Shown: piece after piece, positions 33,886 through 45,599 of the stretch | Numbering within the stretch: position 1 is the stretch's first letter | How the letters are laid out: each line of letters opens with the position of its first letter | Source of the DNA: Strigamia acuminata | Taxonomy: Eukaryota; Arthropoda; Chilopoda; Geophilomorpha; Linotaeniidae | Direction of reading: 5' to 3' | Assembly: GCA_949358305.1 (NCBI GenBank) | Contig: OX442314.1 | Coordinates: forward strand, 60,337,369 to 60,397,368 | Length of the DNA stretch: 60,000 bases | Position numbers and translations under genes: made by a program | The notes under the pieces: model-generated | Told to the model about the DNA's origin: nothing | What the model saw: the letters and a program-made list of their open reading frames with translations, nothing else | The model's database searches: none

Positions 33886-34272
33886 TTTGGGCCTCCAAAA
33901 TGAATTTTGAATCTCCAAAAGGAATTTTGGATCTCCAAAATGAATTTTGGATCTCCAAAATGAATTTTGGATCTCCAAAATGAATTTTGGATCTCCAAAA
34001 TGAATTTTGGATCTCCAAAATGAATTTTGGATCTCCAAAATGAATTTTGGGTCTCCCAAATGAATTTTGGGCCTCCCAAATGAATTTTGGGCCTCCCAAA
34101 TGAATTTTGGGCCTCCAAAATGAATTTTGGGCCTCCAAAATGAATTTTGGGCCTCCAAAATGAATTTTGGGCCTCCCAAATCAACTTTGGGTCTCCCAAA
34201 TGAATTTTGGGCCTCCCAAATGAATTTTGGGCCTCCAAAATGAATTTTGGGCCTCCCAAATCAACTTTGGGT
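33886..34272. repeat. 18-bp near-palindromic satellite, array 3
   Basis: About 21 units, the left part of the copy 2 satellite. Ends at TCTCCC where the gag-protease LTR element inserted (target CTCCC, 34273-34277). Confidence 0.95.
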
Positions 34273-34380
34273 CTCCCTGTGAGTCCGTTACGATGCGACT
34301 TAAGTCAAAGTACAGGTAAGACTAGTTTATTTCGATAAATTCAATATGGCGTACAGTGGGGATTAGCGGGAGCCAATCCG

Positions 34381-36411
34381 TTAACCCCTTACAAGACGGG
34401 ACGCCCCCCTACGGTAGGGAGGCTGACTACGGACAGGGGACGGATTCCGGTGTCCGGGAGTCACACGCCCCCCCAGAAAAGGGCAATCGTCCCTTGATTG
34501 CAATGTTGCGAAAAGGGAGACAGACGAGCGTGCGGATGGTACGGGCCGGCGTGATTTTTCGATTACCTCGAATGGCTTAGAAGAGATCGGACGCAGAGCG
34601 AGGGAACGGGAAAACGTTTTCTTCGAGTCCGGATACGCAACTTCGTCCTTTGCGTCGTCACGTAAAGCATCGCAGCGTTGCTTGGGAGCGAGGCGATGGC
34701 TGCGAACAACCGGAATGGCGAGCACTGTCCTTGCTGTGTGCCCCTCGATGTTGTTCTCAACGATAGGTGCGTCATCAGAAATAGAGAAGTCGCACTCGAC
34801 TTCGGAACTCGGTCCGGGAGGTGCGCTGACAGCAAGAGTGACAAAATTGCACATACGAACCTCGTTAGATGCGTCCTTCTGTCTGATGAAATTTGCCGAC
34901 TTCGTACGCCGACATTCCTTGTTTATGGTGATGGTGCCGCCCGATTCGGTGCACCACGACATGTGTTCGCCGTCGCGGAACGGTGTGCCCAACAGCATCT
35001 CGTACGGAGACTCGTCCAGCACGGCGACGTCGTTCACTCGAAATTGTTCGTTCCCGATGGTAATGTTCACCGAGGTATAACCGACAGGAGTCGCGGAACC
35101 GTTCAGGCCGTTCAGGCGGTTGTTTGAGACGTTCGGGCGGATCTGCGACTTATCCAAAACACAATCGCTGCGAATCAGGCACACGTTTGCCCCTTGATCG
35201 AAAATTGTTTCGACCGTGCGTTGCGCTTCTGCCACGTATACGTCGACGATCGAGAATCCGGTGCTCGGATATTTCGAGTAAAATGTGCATAAAACGAGCG
35301 GATTGGGCTTAGCGGCAGCGGGGTCGGACGTCCTGGGCCGCGGACAAGTGTGTGTGGTGTGGCCCCATGCTTGGCAACGGTAGCACTGCGTTTTCGTGAT
35401 GTCGTCGCCGCGTTGGAAATCGTTCGGGTTGGTACGATTCGAACCGGTGCTCCTCGACTGGTCGGCTGGCGGTTCTGGTGCCCGTCCGTGGCCGGCGACG
35501 AAAGGCGACTTCGGGGCGAAAGGGACCGCGGCGCTCGGTCGCGACGACATATTATCGAGCGCGCGAATATACTTTATGACGGCAGGAATCGGCCAATCCT
35601 TCGTAATGAAAAGACTATTTCTCGTATTATAGTTTGCTACGCCCTCGAGAACCATGAGGACGATATCTTCGGACTGGACTGGGAAATTGCGTTTGGTGGA
35701 GTCGATCAACGCGAATTTGGCGACGGCGTAATCGATTAACGACTCGTCCTTCTTCTGCGTGCACGCGGTCATGCGGTCCTTCCACTGGGTCCACGTTTCG
35801 TTCGCGCCGAGGAACTCGGTGATTGAATGTTCCCATTCGGCCCAGGTGTCGATGGCTTCGCCCTGCATCGTGTACCAGTGCGAAGCCTGGTCGCGTAACA
35901 ATCCGTTCGCCTGGATGAGCTTGGTTTCCTCCGTCCATCCGCCGATTTTTGCGGCTGTGTTAATGCGGCGAATAAATTGCCACACGTCGTCAGTTTTGGA
36001 ACCGGTGAAGGGTTGCAGAAACTTTGCGGCGTGCAAGCCATGTTTCACGTGCATCTCGGGGACAGCGACGGGCGGAACAACAACAGGAGGAGGCAGCGGG
36101 TCTGGAGTGTTCAGAATTTTAGCGGCCAAAAGAGCGACGACGGCTTTCAGGTCCGTCATATCGAGCGCAAGATTCGGGGCCAGAGCGGGGTTGACGGGTA
36201 GCGGCGGTGCGGCGGCCGCGGCGGCGGCACGTGTTTCGAGGTTGTCGGCAACCAACGCGTCGGTCATTGCCTGCTTCGATGCGCCGGCAGGCATAGGGAT
36301 CGCGCGTAGATCGATTTCGGCGCGTAATTCTTCGGCAGAACACCGCAGCAAAAGGCCAGCATTAGTAGAAGTCAAAAAGTCGGCCAACGTGGCCGCGTCC
36401 AGATTCGCCAT
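34381..36411 (-). CDS. Gypsy-type gag-protease protein of the non-autonomous LTR element
   Basis: 676 codons, start MANLDAATLADFL at 36411. Gag core with QPFTGSKTDDVWQFIRRI and LLRDQASHWY (Retrotrans_gag type) around residues 130-230. CYRCQAWGHTTHTC (CX2CX4HX4C) is near residue 355. A retropepsin-like region has IFDQGANVCLI near 415 and AVLDESPYEMLLGTPF near 475; the active-site triad is DQG instead of DTG or DSG. The last 28 codons lie in the 3' LTR, so the original stop or downstream pol has been deleted. An intact frame in a pol-less element suggests selection for gag or recent origin. Confidence 0.88.
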   Translation of the reverse strand: MANLDAATLADFLTSTNAGLLLRCSAEELRAEIDLRAIPMPAGASKQAMTDALVADNLETRAAAAAAAPPLPVNPALAPNLALDMTDLKAVVALLAAKILNTPDPLPPPVVVPPVAVPEMHVKHGLHAAKFLQPFTGSKTDDVWQFIRRINTAAKIGGWTEETKLIQANGLLRDQASHWYTMQGEAIDTWAEWEHSITEFLGANETWTQWKDRMTACTQKKDESLIDYAVAKFALIDSTKRNFPVQSEDIVLMVLEGVANYNTRNSLFITKDWPIPAVIKYIRALDNMSSRPSAAVPFAPKSPFVAGHGRAPEPPADQSRSTGSNRTNPNDFQRGDDITKTQCYRCQAWGHTTHTCPRPRTSDPAAAKPNPLVLCTFYSKYPSTGFSIVDVYVAEAQRTVETIFDQGANVCLIRSDCVLDKSQIRPNVSNNRLNGLNGSATPVGYTSVNITIGNEQFRVNDVAVLDESPYEMLLGTPFRDGEHMSWCTESGGTITINKECRRTKSANFIRQKDASNEVRMCNFVTLAVSAPPGPSSEVECDFSISDDAPIVENNIEGHTARTVLAIPVVRSHRLAPKQRCDALRDDAKDEVAYPDSKKTFSRSLALRPISSKPFEVIEKSRRPVPSARSSVSLFATLQSRDDCPFLGGRVTPGHRNPSPVRSQPPYRRGASRLVRG

Positions 36412-36617
36412 TACGTCTTGTTCGTTTTTATCGTGTTCGTTTCGTCCGTTTTGTTCGTTCGTTCGTATCGTTTTTGTTACGTCGTCTCGTTCGTCTCGTT
36501 CCGTTCGTACCGTGTTTGTTACCGCGCACGTGTCGTTCGTTTCGTTCGTTTTGCTTCGTTCGTTCGTTTCGTTCGTTAATCAGTCATAATTTGTAGGTAA
36601 AACTGTCAACTGCGCCA
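36412..36617 (-). other. Leader and primer-site region of the gag-protease element
   Basis: TGGCGCAGTTGACAG immediately inside the 5' LTR (36603-36617, minus strand) is the likely primer site. The rest is a low-complexity run of GAACGAAAC-like repeats (TTCGTT on the plus strand) ending at the gag start. The tRNA is not identified. Confidence 0.7.
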
Positions 36618-36810
36618 TGTGAGTCCGTTACGATGCGACTTAAGTCAAAGTACAGGTAAGACTAGTTTATTTCGATAAATTCAATATGGCGTACAGTGGG
36701 GATTAGCGGGAGCCAATCCGTTAACCCCTTACAAGACGGGACGCCCCCCTACGGTAGGGAGGCTGACTACGGACAGGGGACGGATTCCGGTGTCCGGGAG
36801 TCACACTCCC

Positions 36811-38312
36811 AAATGAATTTTTGGTCTCCCAAATGAATTTTTGGTCTCCCAAATGAATTTTGGGCCTCCAAAATGAATTTTGGGCCTCCAAAATGAATTT
36901 TGGGCCTCCAAAATAAATTTTGGATCTCCAAAATGAATTTTTGGGTTTCCCAAATGAATTTTGGGCTTCCAAAATGAATTTTTGGATCTCCAAAATGAAT
37001 TTTGGGCTTCCAAAATGAATTTTGGATCTCCAAAATGAATTTTGGATCTCCAAAATGAATTTTGGATCTCCAAAATGAATTTTGGGTCTCTCAATTGAAT
37101 TTTGGGTCTCCAAATTGAATTTTGGGTTTCCCAAATGAATTTTGGGCCTTCCAATTGAATTTTGAGTCTCCCAAATGAATTTTGGGCCTCCAAAATGAAT
37201 TTTGGGCCTCCAAAATGAATTTTGGGCCTCCAAAATGAATTTTGGATCTCCAAAATGAATTTTTGGTTTTCCCAAATCAATTTTGGGCTTCCAAAATGAA
37301 TTTTGGATCTCCAAAATGAATTTTGGATCTCCAAAATGAATTTTGGATCTCCAAAATGAATTTTGGATCTCAAAAATGAATTTTGGATCTCCAAAATGAA
37401 TTTTGGGTCTCTCAATTGAATTTTGGGTCTCCAAATTGAATTTTGGGTTTCCCAAATGCATTTTGGGCCTTCCAATTGAATTTTGAGTCTCCCAAATGAA
37501 TTTTGGGCCTCCAAAATGAATTTTGGGCCTCCAAAATGAATTTTGGATCTCCAAAATGAATTTTGGGTCTCCCAAATGAATTTTGGGTCTCTCAATTGAA
37601 TTTTGGGTCTCCAAATTGAATTTTGGGTTTCCCAAATGAATTTTGGGCCTTCCAATTGAATTTTGGATCTCCAAAATGAATTTTGGATCTCAAAAATGAA
37701 TTTTGGATCTCCAAAATGAATTTTGGGTCTCTCAATTGAATTTTGGGTCTCCAAATTGAATTTTGGGTTTCCCAAATGCATTTTGGGCCTTCCAATTGAA
37801 TTTTGAGTCTCCCAAATGAATTTTGGGCCTCCAAAATGAATTTTGGGCCTCCAAAATGAATTTTGGATCTCCAAAATGAATTTTGGGTCTCCCAAATGAA
37901 TTTTGGGTCTCTCAATTGAATTTTGGGTCTCCAAATTGAATTTTGGGTTTCCCAAATGAATTTTGGGCCTTCCAATTGAATTTTGGGTCTCCCAAATGAA
38001 TTTTGGGCCTCCAAAATAAATTTTGAGTCTCCCAAATGAATTTTGGGCTTCCAAAATGAATTTTGGGCCTCCAAAAAAAAAAAATGAATTTTTGGGTTTT
38101 CCAAATGCATTTCGGGCTTCCCAAATGCATTTCGGGCCTCCCAAATACATTTTGGGCCTCCCAAATGCATTTTGGGCCTCCAAAATGAATTTTTGGTCTC
38201 CAAAATGAATTTTGAGCCTCCAAATTGAATTATGGGCCTTCATAATGAATTTTGGGTCTCTCAATTGAATTTTGGGTCTCCCAAATGAGTTTTGGATTTC
38301 CCAAATAAATTT
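36811..38312. repeat. 18-bp near-palindromic satellite, array 4
   Basis: Right part of the copy 2 satellite. It shows higher-order repeats of about 350 bp: the same series of variants (AATTGAATTTTGGG, GGGTTTCCCAAATGCA and so on) recurs near 37080, 37400, 37580, 37720 and 37910. It ends AAATAAATTTTGCTTTCAG as array 2 does at 9018. The following 38313-38678 is non-coding flank. Confidence 0.94.
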
Positions 38313-38678
38313 TGCTTTCAGAATTCCATCCAGTGAATACAGAATCTGTCTTTTATTGTGTAGATATTGATTGTATTGATCACTCAAACCCTACATTTGG
38401 CACTCTTTTCGCTAGAAAGTAAGCCAAACAAAGAGAAAATAAAGTAGGGAATTTATACATGGAATGTGGCAAAGATGTAATTCATTCACCATAAATTGTA
38501 AACACAAAGCTTCAAATGAATGAGTTTTGACCAAACTTATTTAAATGACTTTCTTTTATATTTTTTTACATAATACCATCGCAACATGAATAAGGAAATC
38601 AACTTCCAGACAGCTATTCCAATTTATTTTTATTTGTTCGTATTATGAAGTGTTTTATTCGTTAATTTCTAAGTACAT

Positions 38679-41600
38679 TTAAAATAAAAGTTTTTTGGGA
38701 TTAACATTACAGGCCAATGCAATTTTATCACGAGTAGATGGAGAATCTGCACAAACATTGAAGAAATTCATTAGGAATCTTTGAATTGTCAAGTTAAAAG
38801 CGTAGTGATTACTCATTGGAATCCATGACTTCTCTCCATTATCCTTCCTGAACTCATGCACAGCATGCTGAACTGCAAACAATACTGAACAGCTCATACA
38901 TAATGGTGGTTCTCCAGCAGCTAGTTTAAATAAATGATTACAAAAGTATAACATCAGTTTATGGACATTGTACTCTTCGATTTCAGCACTCCGGTCGAAT
39001 TCTTAGTGTTCTTTAACATGGTGACACGAAAGTCAACTGGAATATCTTTAGTGGTAGGTAAATAATATTCCTAAAATGATAAGAAAACGAGTTTAAAATT
39101 TTACGCTAAATGCAATAAAAATGTTCTTTTTAAACAAAAGACTGTATTGCAACAGAAAGATACTTTTCAGATACAAAAATGCATGTTTTGACATAAAGCA
39201 CTGTTTTTGTGAGCAAAATTTAATTTTTTAAAATAAAAAAGTACTCCGTACATTAATTTTTTTGTTTTGGTGTAATTACTTAGTTGCACTTACCCAAGTA
39301 GTGTTGGTTATATTTCTGCCAGTTTCAACATCAAACTTAGCATTTTCCAGTAGAAACATTCCCATACCCATGACAAAAGAACCTTCAATCTGTCCAATAT
39401 CTACTTCAGGACTCAGACTAATAAAAAATGAATAGTTTTATTAAACATTTTGAAAAAACTAATGCTTTACTATACCTTTGACCGCAGTCGTATATCAAAT
39501 CCACTCGCGAAATTTGCGCTTCTCCTGTCAATCCATCAACCTCTGCTTCAGCACAAGTTGCACCATATATAACATATTTTTCCGGAAGTTTGTGCGCGGA
39601 ACCAGTCCTGAAATATTTAATGCAAAAAATTTGGTAGCAAATGGGACTACGACCTTCTACAATTTGGTCGATTTTTTAATCTTACACAAAACGTGCACAT
39701 AAATCAACGTTACTGTTGAAACAAGCATTAATCAATTCATCCCAAGAAGCATTTTTCATTGTTTCTTGAATTGGTTTTATTCGTTCCAATAGAATCTTAC
39801 AGCATTCTGCCACTGCCTGTTAAACCAAATCATAAAATTAATTATAAAAAATTTATAATTATTTTTTACAATTTTATTACCATACAGTTTATTTCACTAG
39901 TTGTGCTTGCAACAGTCGGTGATGCATTTGGATTAATAAAACTGTTTGCGGGAAGCACAACGACTGATTCTAGTGGAACCCCTAATGTGTATGCACAAAC
40001 TTGAGCAACCTAACAAATAAAATAATGTACATATTAATGGTATGGCATTCGTGCGTGTTCATCTTTTAATTATTTACCTTGGTGTTTATTCCTTGCCCGC
40101 ATTCAATACCACCATGTGCAACTTGTACCGAGCCTCCGTTACTAAAAATGCTTACTGTTGCATTGAAGGTGGCATTGAAAAAACCAACATCATATTTTAT
40201 CGGCACAATTGTTATGCCTTTCTTTTTCCAAGCACTTTCCTGCAACGCATTTAACTTGTACATTTTAATTAATTATAATAGGAATTTTATTTAAGGACCT
40301 TGTTAAACTCTTTAATTAATTTTAATCTCTTCTCAAACTCGGACGATTCTTTCAGCTGACCGATAATGTCTCGCAATCCGGGTGAGTTAGAATTATTCTG
40401 AAATGCAGAAATCAAATTCATAATAAATTAATCATAATTTTTAAAAAATAGTATTACCGCTTCAATTGGCATGTTTAAACACCTGACATCTAAAGGAGAT
40501 TTATTTAAAACCTTTGCTATTTGTTCCATTATGGTCTCTATTACAAAAACTCCTTTAATACTTCCTGGCGTTCGGCAATAAGTATTGACTGGTAAATTGG
40601 TTCTGACAACTTGTGGAAGAACATTCCAATTTGCACACGTATAGGCTAAGAAAACAAAATGGTTACGGTATTTCCGGTTCTTGTGATGGACCAAGCTCGT
40701 CACCATTTTTTGCAAACTCCACCGCAATAAAAATTGCTGGGTCATTCAAATGACAGCCATAGTCCATGGTGAAAATCATTTTTACAGCTTCCAATTTTCC
40801 ATTATCATCAAAACCAACCTAAATAACAAAAAATTTATTTAGCTGCAGAACATTGATCAATTCAAAAAGTGCTAGATAATAAAACATTTTCTCAGGTTCT
40901 TGTAAAAATGCCCACTACCTGTGATCATTAGTTTGAGAACCACTGGTCTAATATCAGAAGAAATCTTTCTTCCCAAGCATTACCTAGCAGCCTGCCAACT
41001 AATTGACCATACCTCATACTGAGCTAAAAAAGGTTTACGGCGACCCAACATCTCCAAATTAGTCTTCAAATCCATTTGCAAATAAACAGGCCTAAAACCG
41101 AAAGAAAACATTTAAAATGGTATTAAACCCTAGATTAAGAAAATACTTATTGAACATCTGTGCAGCCAATGCACATGCACTTGCTGTGTGCCAATTTCGA
41201 GATATCTTTCCGCCATAAGCGCCTCCAAGACGGCGCATTTCTACGTGAACAGAACTGCGATTTATGCCCAACACCTGTGCAACCACTGCGTGTGTTGCGT
41301 CGGTAAACTGTGTTGACGGATACACAGTGAAGCCTTCGTTGGTTGGAATTGTAAGACATACCTAAAAATCGAGGTTATTAATTTAGACAAAATAAGTTAA
41401 AGACAAAAATTTCCCCTTACTTGAGTTTCCAAATGAAAATGAAATTGAGTGCCAACTTCGATTTCTCCTGAAACTTTATTCGTTGCACTTGCCATTGCTT
41501 TATCTGCATCTCCTTCGAATATACCAAGCATGTTTTCCACTTTTACTCTGTCGGGATGTTTTAAAGCCTCTTTTATAGTCAATATGGGAGGTCCTAGAGA

Positions 41601-43817
41601 CTTGTATTGCACCTTCACTCTGTGAGAAGCTTCCTTTGCTAAACTGTCAGATTCAGCGACAATGAGGCCCAACGATTGGCCAGCGTACAATACACTGCCG
41701 CTGCAAAATAACTCTTCGTAATCAGGATAAAAAAACTTTCGAGCTATTGGAACACAAATATTCTTCCCCGGGATATCTTTGTGAGTCAAGAAAGCCAAAA
41801 CTCCTGGCATTTTCTATAAAAGAAAATTTTTCAGTTTGACACAGCTAAGAATCCAATGATAATGCTAGTTACCAAGGCATCAGAGGCATCCATGTTTATA
41901 ATTTCAGCATTACCTATAATGCTAATTACAAATGCTGCGTATAAAGTACCGGGTGGCCGAACAATATCCGGGATGTATTCTGCTTCATAATTGTCATTAA
42001 TGACTGGAAAATTTCAATTGTATATTCTTTAATATGTGTACCTGAGATTTGCCTTCTATTTTCGATATTGGTTGATTCAGTGGCCATTCACTCTTAATTG
42101 TATCGTAAGTCTGTTTTCCACTGGATATTGGTCGCTCTATGAAACCAGACGCATTCCAGTATCGAGGGTTTATTTTGTGTTTAGGTAAAACACTCGAAAC
42201 GTACTAAATTAATCAATTCTATCAGCATATTTACATACCGGGTGGCCCACTTAAAACCAGCCCAACAATACCAGAGGGGTTACGAAGGGTGTCTCAAAAA
42301 AATGTATATACTCACAAAAATAAATATACATAAATCATTAGCTATGGGCAGGGTTGTTTAATTAACGTTTCTGTTCTTTCGTTTGGTGTTTAGTTTTTGA
42401 TAATCCGAGCTTTTGTTCTCGAGATATTTGCGATTTTAATCAATCATTGTCCGAATTTGCCAAGTTTGATTGCACTAAAGTTTCGCACGGTACCTTGTTG
42501 CTAAATTCGTATTGCGCAGACGATTTTCTAATTCTAGTTGTTATTTAGCAGTATTAAGCCTATTATTAGGCCTAATAATGCTAAAATAAACAGCAATATT
42601 TTGGTCACACAGGTGTAAATTACTTTTAATAATGAGTTTGTAGCTGTTTATTTACTTTATTGATGAAAAATGCAGATACCTCGAGAACGAAAGCTCGGAT
42701 CGTCAGAAACAAAACACCAAACAAAAGAGCGGAAAAAACTGCACTAGGAAAGTCAATTAAATAACAATTCCCATAGCTAATGATTAATGCATATTTTATA
42801 TTTGTGTGTCTATACATTTTTTTGAATTACCCTTCATCTCCCTCCTTGTACTGTCGGGCCGCTTTTATGTGGGCCACCCGGTAGCATTAGGTTACATACA
42901 CAATAATTTAAATGACAATAGTGCTACAGTAAAATTGGCTATTCATCTGGTCAAACAGATATTTAAAAGACTATTTATTTTGGTATCAAAATAAATGGTC
43001 TTTTAGGCAATTGGTCCTTTAACATATTTCACCACATCGTTTTGATCTAAGTCACTGGTTTGTCATTTATGATAGTTTGCTTCAATTCAATTTAGTTTTG
43101 ATACCTTGTAAAACAAATTCAATGCAAGTTGTTTGCTGTACAATGGACTGGCCAAATCTAAATTTTCTTCAACCACAATTTCTTGAGACAATTGACTGAC
43201 AGCGGCTGTAAATAAAATATTTAAGTAAAACCTCATCACATGATGTTCAAGTTTTTATTTATGCACTACCTTGAAAAACTTTAACATCTGCCAATTTTTG
43301 TCCAATTAAAAATTGCTCAGTTTTTTTTGCGTGAACCTATCATTAAGTTTTGAGTGAATACACAATGAATTTAAAAAATAAATCAATATTATCTTACAAA
43401 TTTCTGGCTCAATCCACCAAACACAGTTTGATAACACTTTACAGTTATCTTTTTCATCAACTTCTGCCAAAAAAGCTCCAGACACATAAGCATGAGCACT
43501 CTTTAAAAGATTAATTACTACTGAGATAAAGGAAGTGGTCACTTTGTTTGTCGAATTGTTACCTGAGCTCTGGGCATAACTTTGAAAGAATTATATTTTG
43601 CGACAGCTGAAAAAATATGTGGGAAAACTACTTTAAGGACCACTTTATTCTTCATGTCAAGCTTTAAAAATTGTTCGCAATGAATCGATTGAGTTGATCC
43701 TGTTGTGGCATCGCCAATAATCAACTCAACACCAATACATTCAAAAAAACCAAACAAATCTGATGGAAAATAGTTATGGAAATACTTCATCATCAAATTT
43801 CCTGCCCAACTTCCAAT
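38679..43817 (-). pseudogene. Aldehyde oxidase / xanthine dehydrogenase family gene fragment, copy 2
   Basis: Same 19 exons as copy 1. Exons to the right of about 40,360 are at copy 1 position plus 28,920 (for example 43817-43563, 41813-41421, 40818-40704, 40645-40458). The last exon stops at 38679. It carries the same extra nucleotide in the second exon and the same 38-nt phase-breaking gap (42042-42003), so both lesions predate the duplication or spread by conversion. The 3' third differs by substitutions (for example DQSWIPMSNYYAF against EKSWIPMSNHYAF) while staying open, with GEPP and HGGIECGQG kept. It lacks the 2Fe-2S and early FAD exons. Both copies could also be 3' parts of genes whose 5' exons lie elsewhere. 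Confidence 0.83.
42238..42881. mobile_element. Foldback element (family B), copy 2
   Basis: Identical to 13318-13961 as far as I can see, in the same intron and with TA flanks. Confidence 0.85.
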
Positions 43818-44481
43818 CTAAAAAAGAAACACTTTCAACTTTAATTTGCAATTTTTTTTTAAAAAAATTTCTTATTCCTTCTCAGATAATGCAGGGTGTC
43901 CACAAACCAATGCACCCATTTGAAATGAGCATATAAAATAAATGGCTAGAACTAACTGCATCTAGCAGATATTTTTATTACAAATTTAACTTTTTAATGG
44001 AAAGAACAAAGCAACTGAAAATATTTGCAACAGTTTTTTTTAAGATTATTTGATAATATTATTAGAATACCTTTGAAAAAGATTTTTTTAATAGCTCTAG
44101 TTATCGTATTTTCTCGAGTAAGAGCCGTGGCATCCTGAGCCGCAGCTCTTATTACAATTGTTCACTATATTTTGGTTGAAATCCAATTTTTTTTATCAAA
44201 ATTTCAATTTTTTCATTAAAATCACCATTTTATCCATTCAAATTTCCATTTTATCCATTTACATTTCCATGTTTTTTTTATTGAAATTTCACTTATTCCA
44301 TCGAAATTTCACTTAGGTCCCGGGAGAGTACCATAGACGGGTCAGAGAAAAATGAGTAAAACTTAACAGCACGAAAATGCGATTGAAAACAAGGAAAATC
44401 AGAAAATAAATAGCATAACACTCAACTAAATAGAAGGTTAATTACATATGTACATATTGCAACAAAAATAATAAGACAATT

Positions 44482-45104
44482 TGTGAGTGTTCGGACGGAC
44501 GCCACGTGGTCGGGGGAGAGCCACGGAGGCGCTGGACGCAACACACACGATAAAACAAACCACGAAATACACGGAGACACAATATAGTTTTAGTTATGGC
44601 TTTATTAGATGTCTAGGGGTATGATTGTAGTGTCCCATAGTGTATTTCCCAAGGCGGCGGTTCCTTCGAACCGTCCCTAATCAGACCGCGTGGCACGGCG
44701 GCCATCGGCCGCCATGACACACGAGGTCGGTAATCGGTTTTGGGCCACGCCGCCGAAGTTACGGTTAACGTCCGGCGGACGTGGCGCAACTGGACGCTCA
44801 GGTCCCGGCGGGCGATATCATCGCCACGCCGATAGTTTGGGTTATCTCAATAGCCAGTTTTGGAGGCGGTCGCAACACGACCGTTCGCCTTGCTGGTTGA
44901 TCAACAACTCTCTTGTCCCTACGGGGACCAACCACTTCCGGAAGGGCGACTTCCGGGGCCTGATCCTGCTTGACCAAAGGCCCGCAGCTCCACCTGGTTG
45001 CGGAGGACCGCAACAGGCTGCGCGAGATACGAGAGGCGCTGGAGCTGCGCCAAGTGCATTGCCGTTGCAGTGCAGCGACCCGTGCGCAGGGGCAGCTGGT
45101 CACA
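44482..45104 (-). repeat. Gypsy 3' LTR
   Basis: 623 bp with TGTGA/TCACA ends, directly followed (minus sense: preceded) by a polypurine tract AGGGGGGGGAAA at 45105-45116. The outer end sits at the edge of segmental duplication copy 2. The boundaries rest on the terminal dinucleotides and the tract, as there is no partner LTR. Confidence 0.75.
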
Positions 45105-45118
45105 TTTCCCCCCCCTGG

Positions 45119-45599
45119 AAAAAGGTAAGTACGAGGGGGTACAACGCAATCACTGAAGTGGTTGTTGAAAGTTAACACATCGCATTACTTTTCTTTTTTC
45201 AGTTTATCAGATGACCATATTTCGGACGAGCCATCAGCTAGAACGAAGATCACCGGTAGGAATGCACTTGGGAAAATAACAACACTACAAAGGAACACAT
45301 ACACACTTACCCCCAGGATGGAAAACTTGTACAATTTAAACACTATTGAAAAATAAAAATGTAAAATAACACTTGTAATTTAAAAATATATATGAATAAA
45401 AAACACTTTTTGAACTTTAAAATCTAACATTTGTAGTTATTGAATCCATTTAACATTAAAAGGTAAGTATGCTAATTTTAACACTTTGGAATAATTAATA
45501 ATAAAAAAAACTTGTTTTGACAATAAAAAAATTATTTCTGGCACTATAAAAGTCTTAACAGGCTTGGCCAAAATCTCCTTTAAAACGACGGCGAAAACT
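45119..45599. other. Non-coding interval between polypurine tract and extra ORF
   Basis: AT-rich 3' untranslated region of the Gypsy element, with no ORF of note. Several AATAAA-like strings near 45350-45410 on the plus strand only. Confidence 0.5.

Larger units (their letters stand above)
34278..36805 (-). mobile_element. Short LTR retrotransposon with gag-protease only
   Basis: 188-bp LTRs (34278-34465 and 36618-36805; TGTGAGTCC...GGGAGTCACA in plus orientation) and the 5-bp target duplication CTCCC (34273-34277 and 36806-36810). The LTRs look identical. The interior holds one ORF with gag, zinc knuckle and protease but no RT, RNase H or integrase. It must be copied and integrated by another element's enzymes, presumably a Gypsy-type one. 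Confidence 0.93.
16784..44481. repeat. Segmental duplication, copy 2 (with nested insertions)
   Basis: Same order as copy 1: element X, satellite, aldehyde oxidase. Without the BEL element (15,481 bp plus TSD) and the gag-protease LTR element (2,528 bp plus TSD) it is about 9.7 kb. From 40,360 to 44,481 it differs from copy 1 at only two positions that I saw, whereas the satellite-side part (38,310-40,350) differs every 20-30 bases. Confidence 0.88.

Noticed and set aside
44690-45178. Overlapping frames on both strands within the Gypsy LTR
   Set aside because: GC-rich LTR sequence; no similarity to a known protein and not conserved in position.
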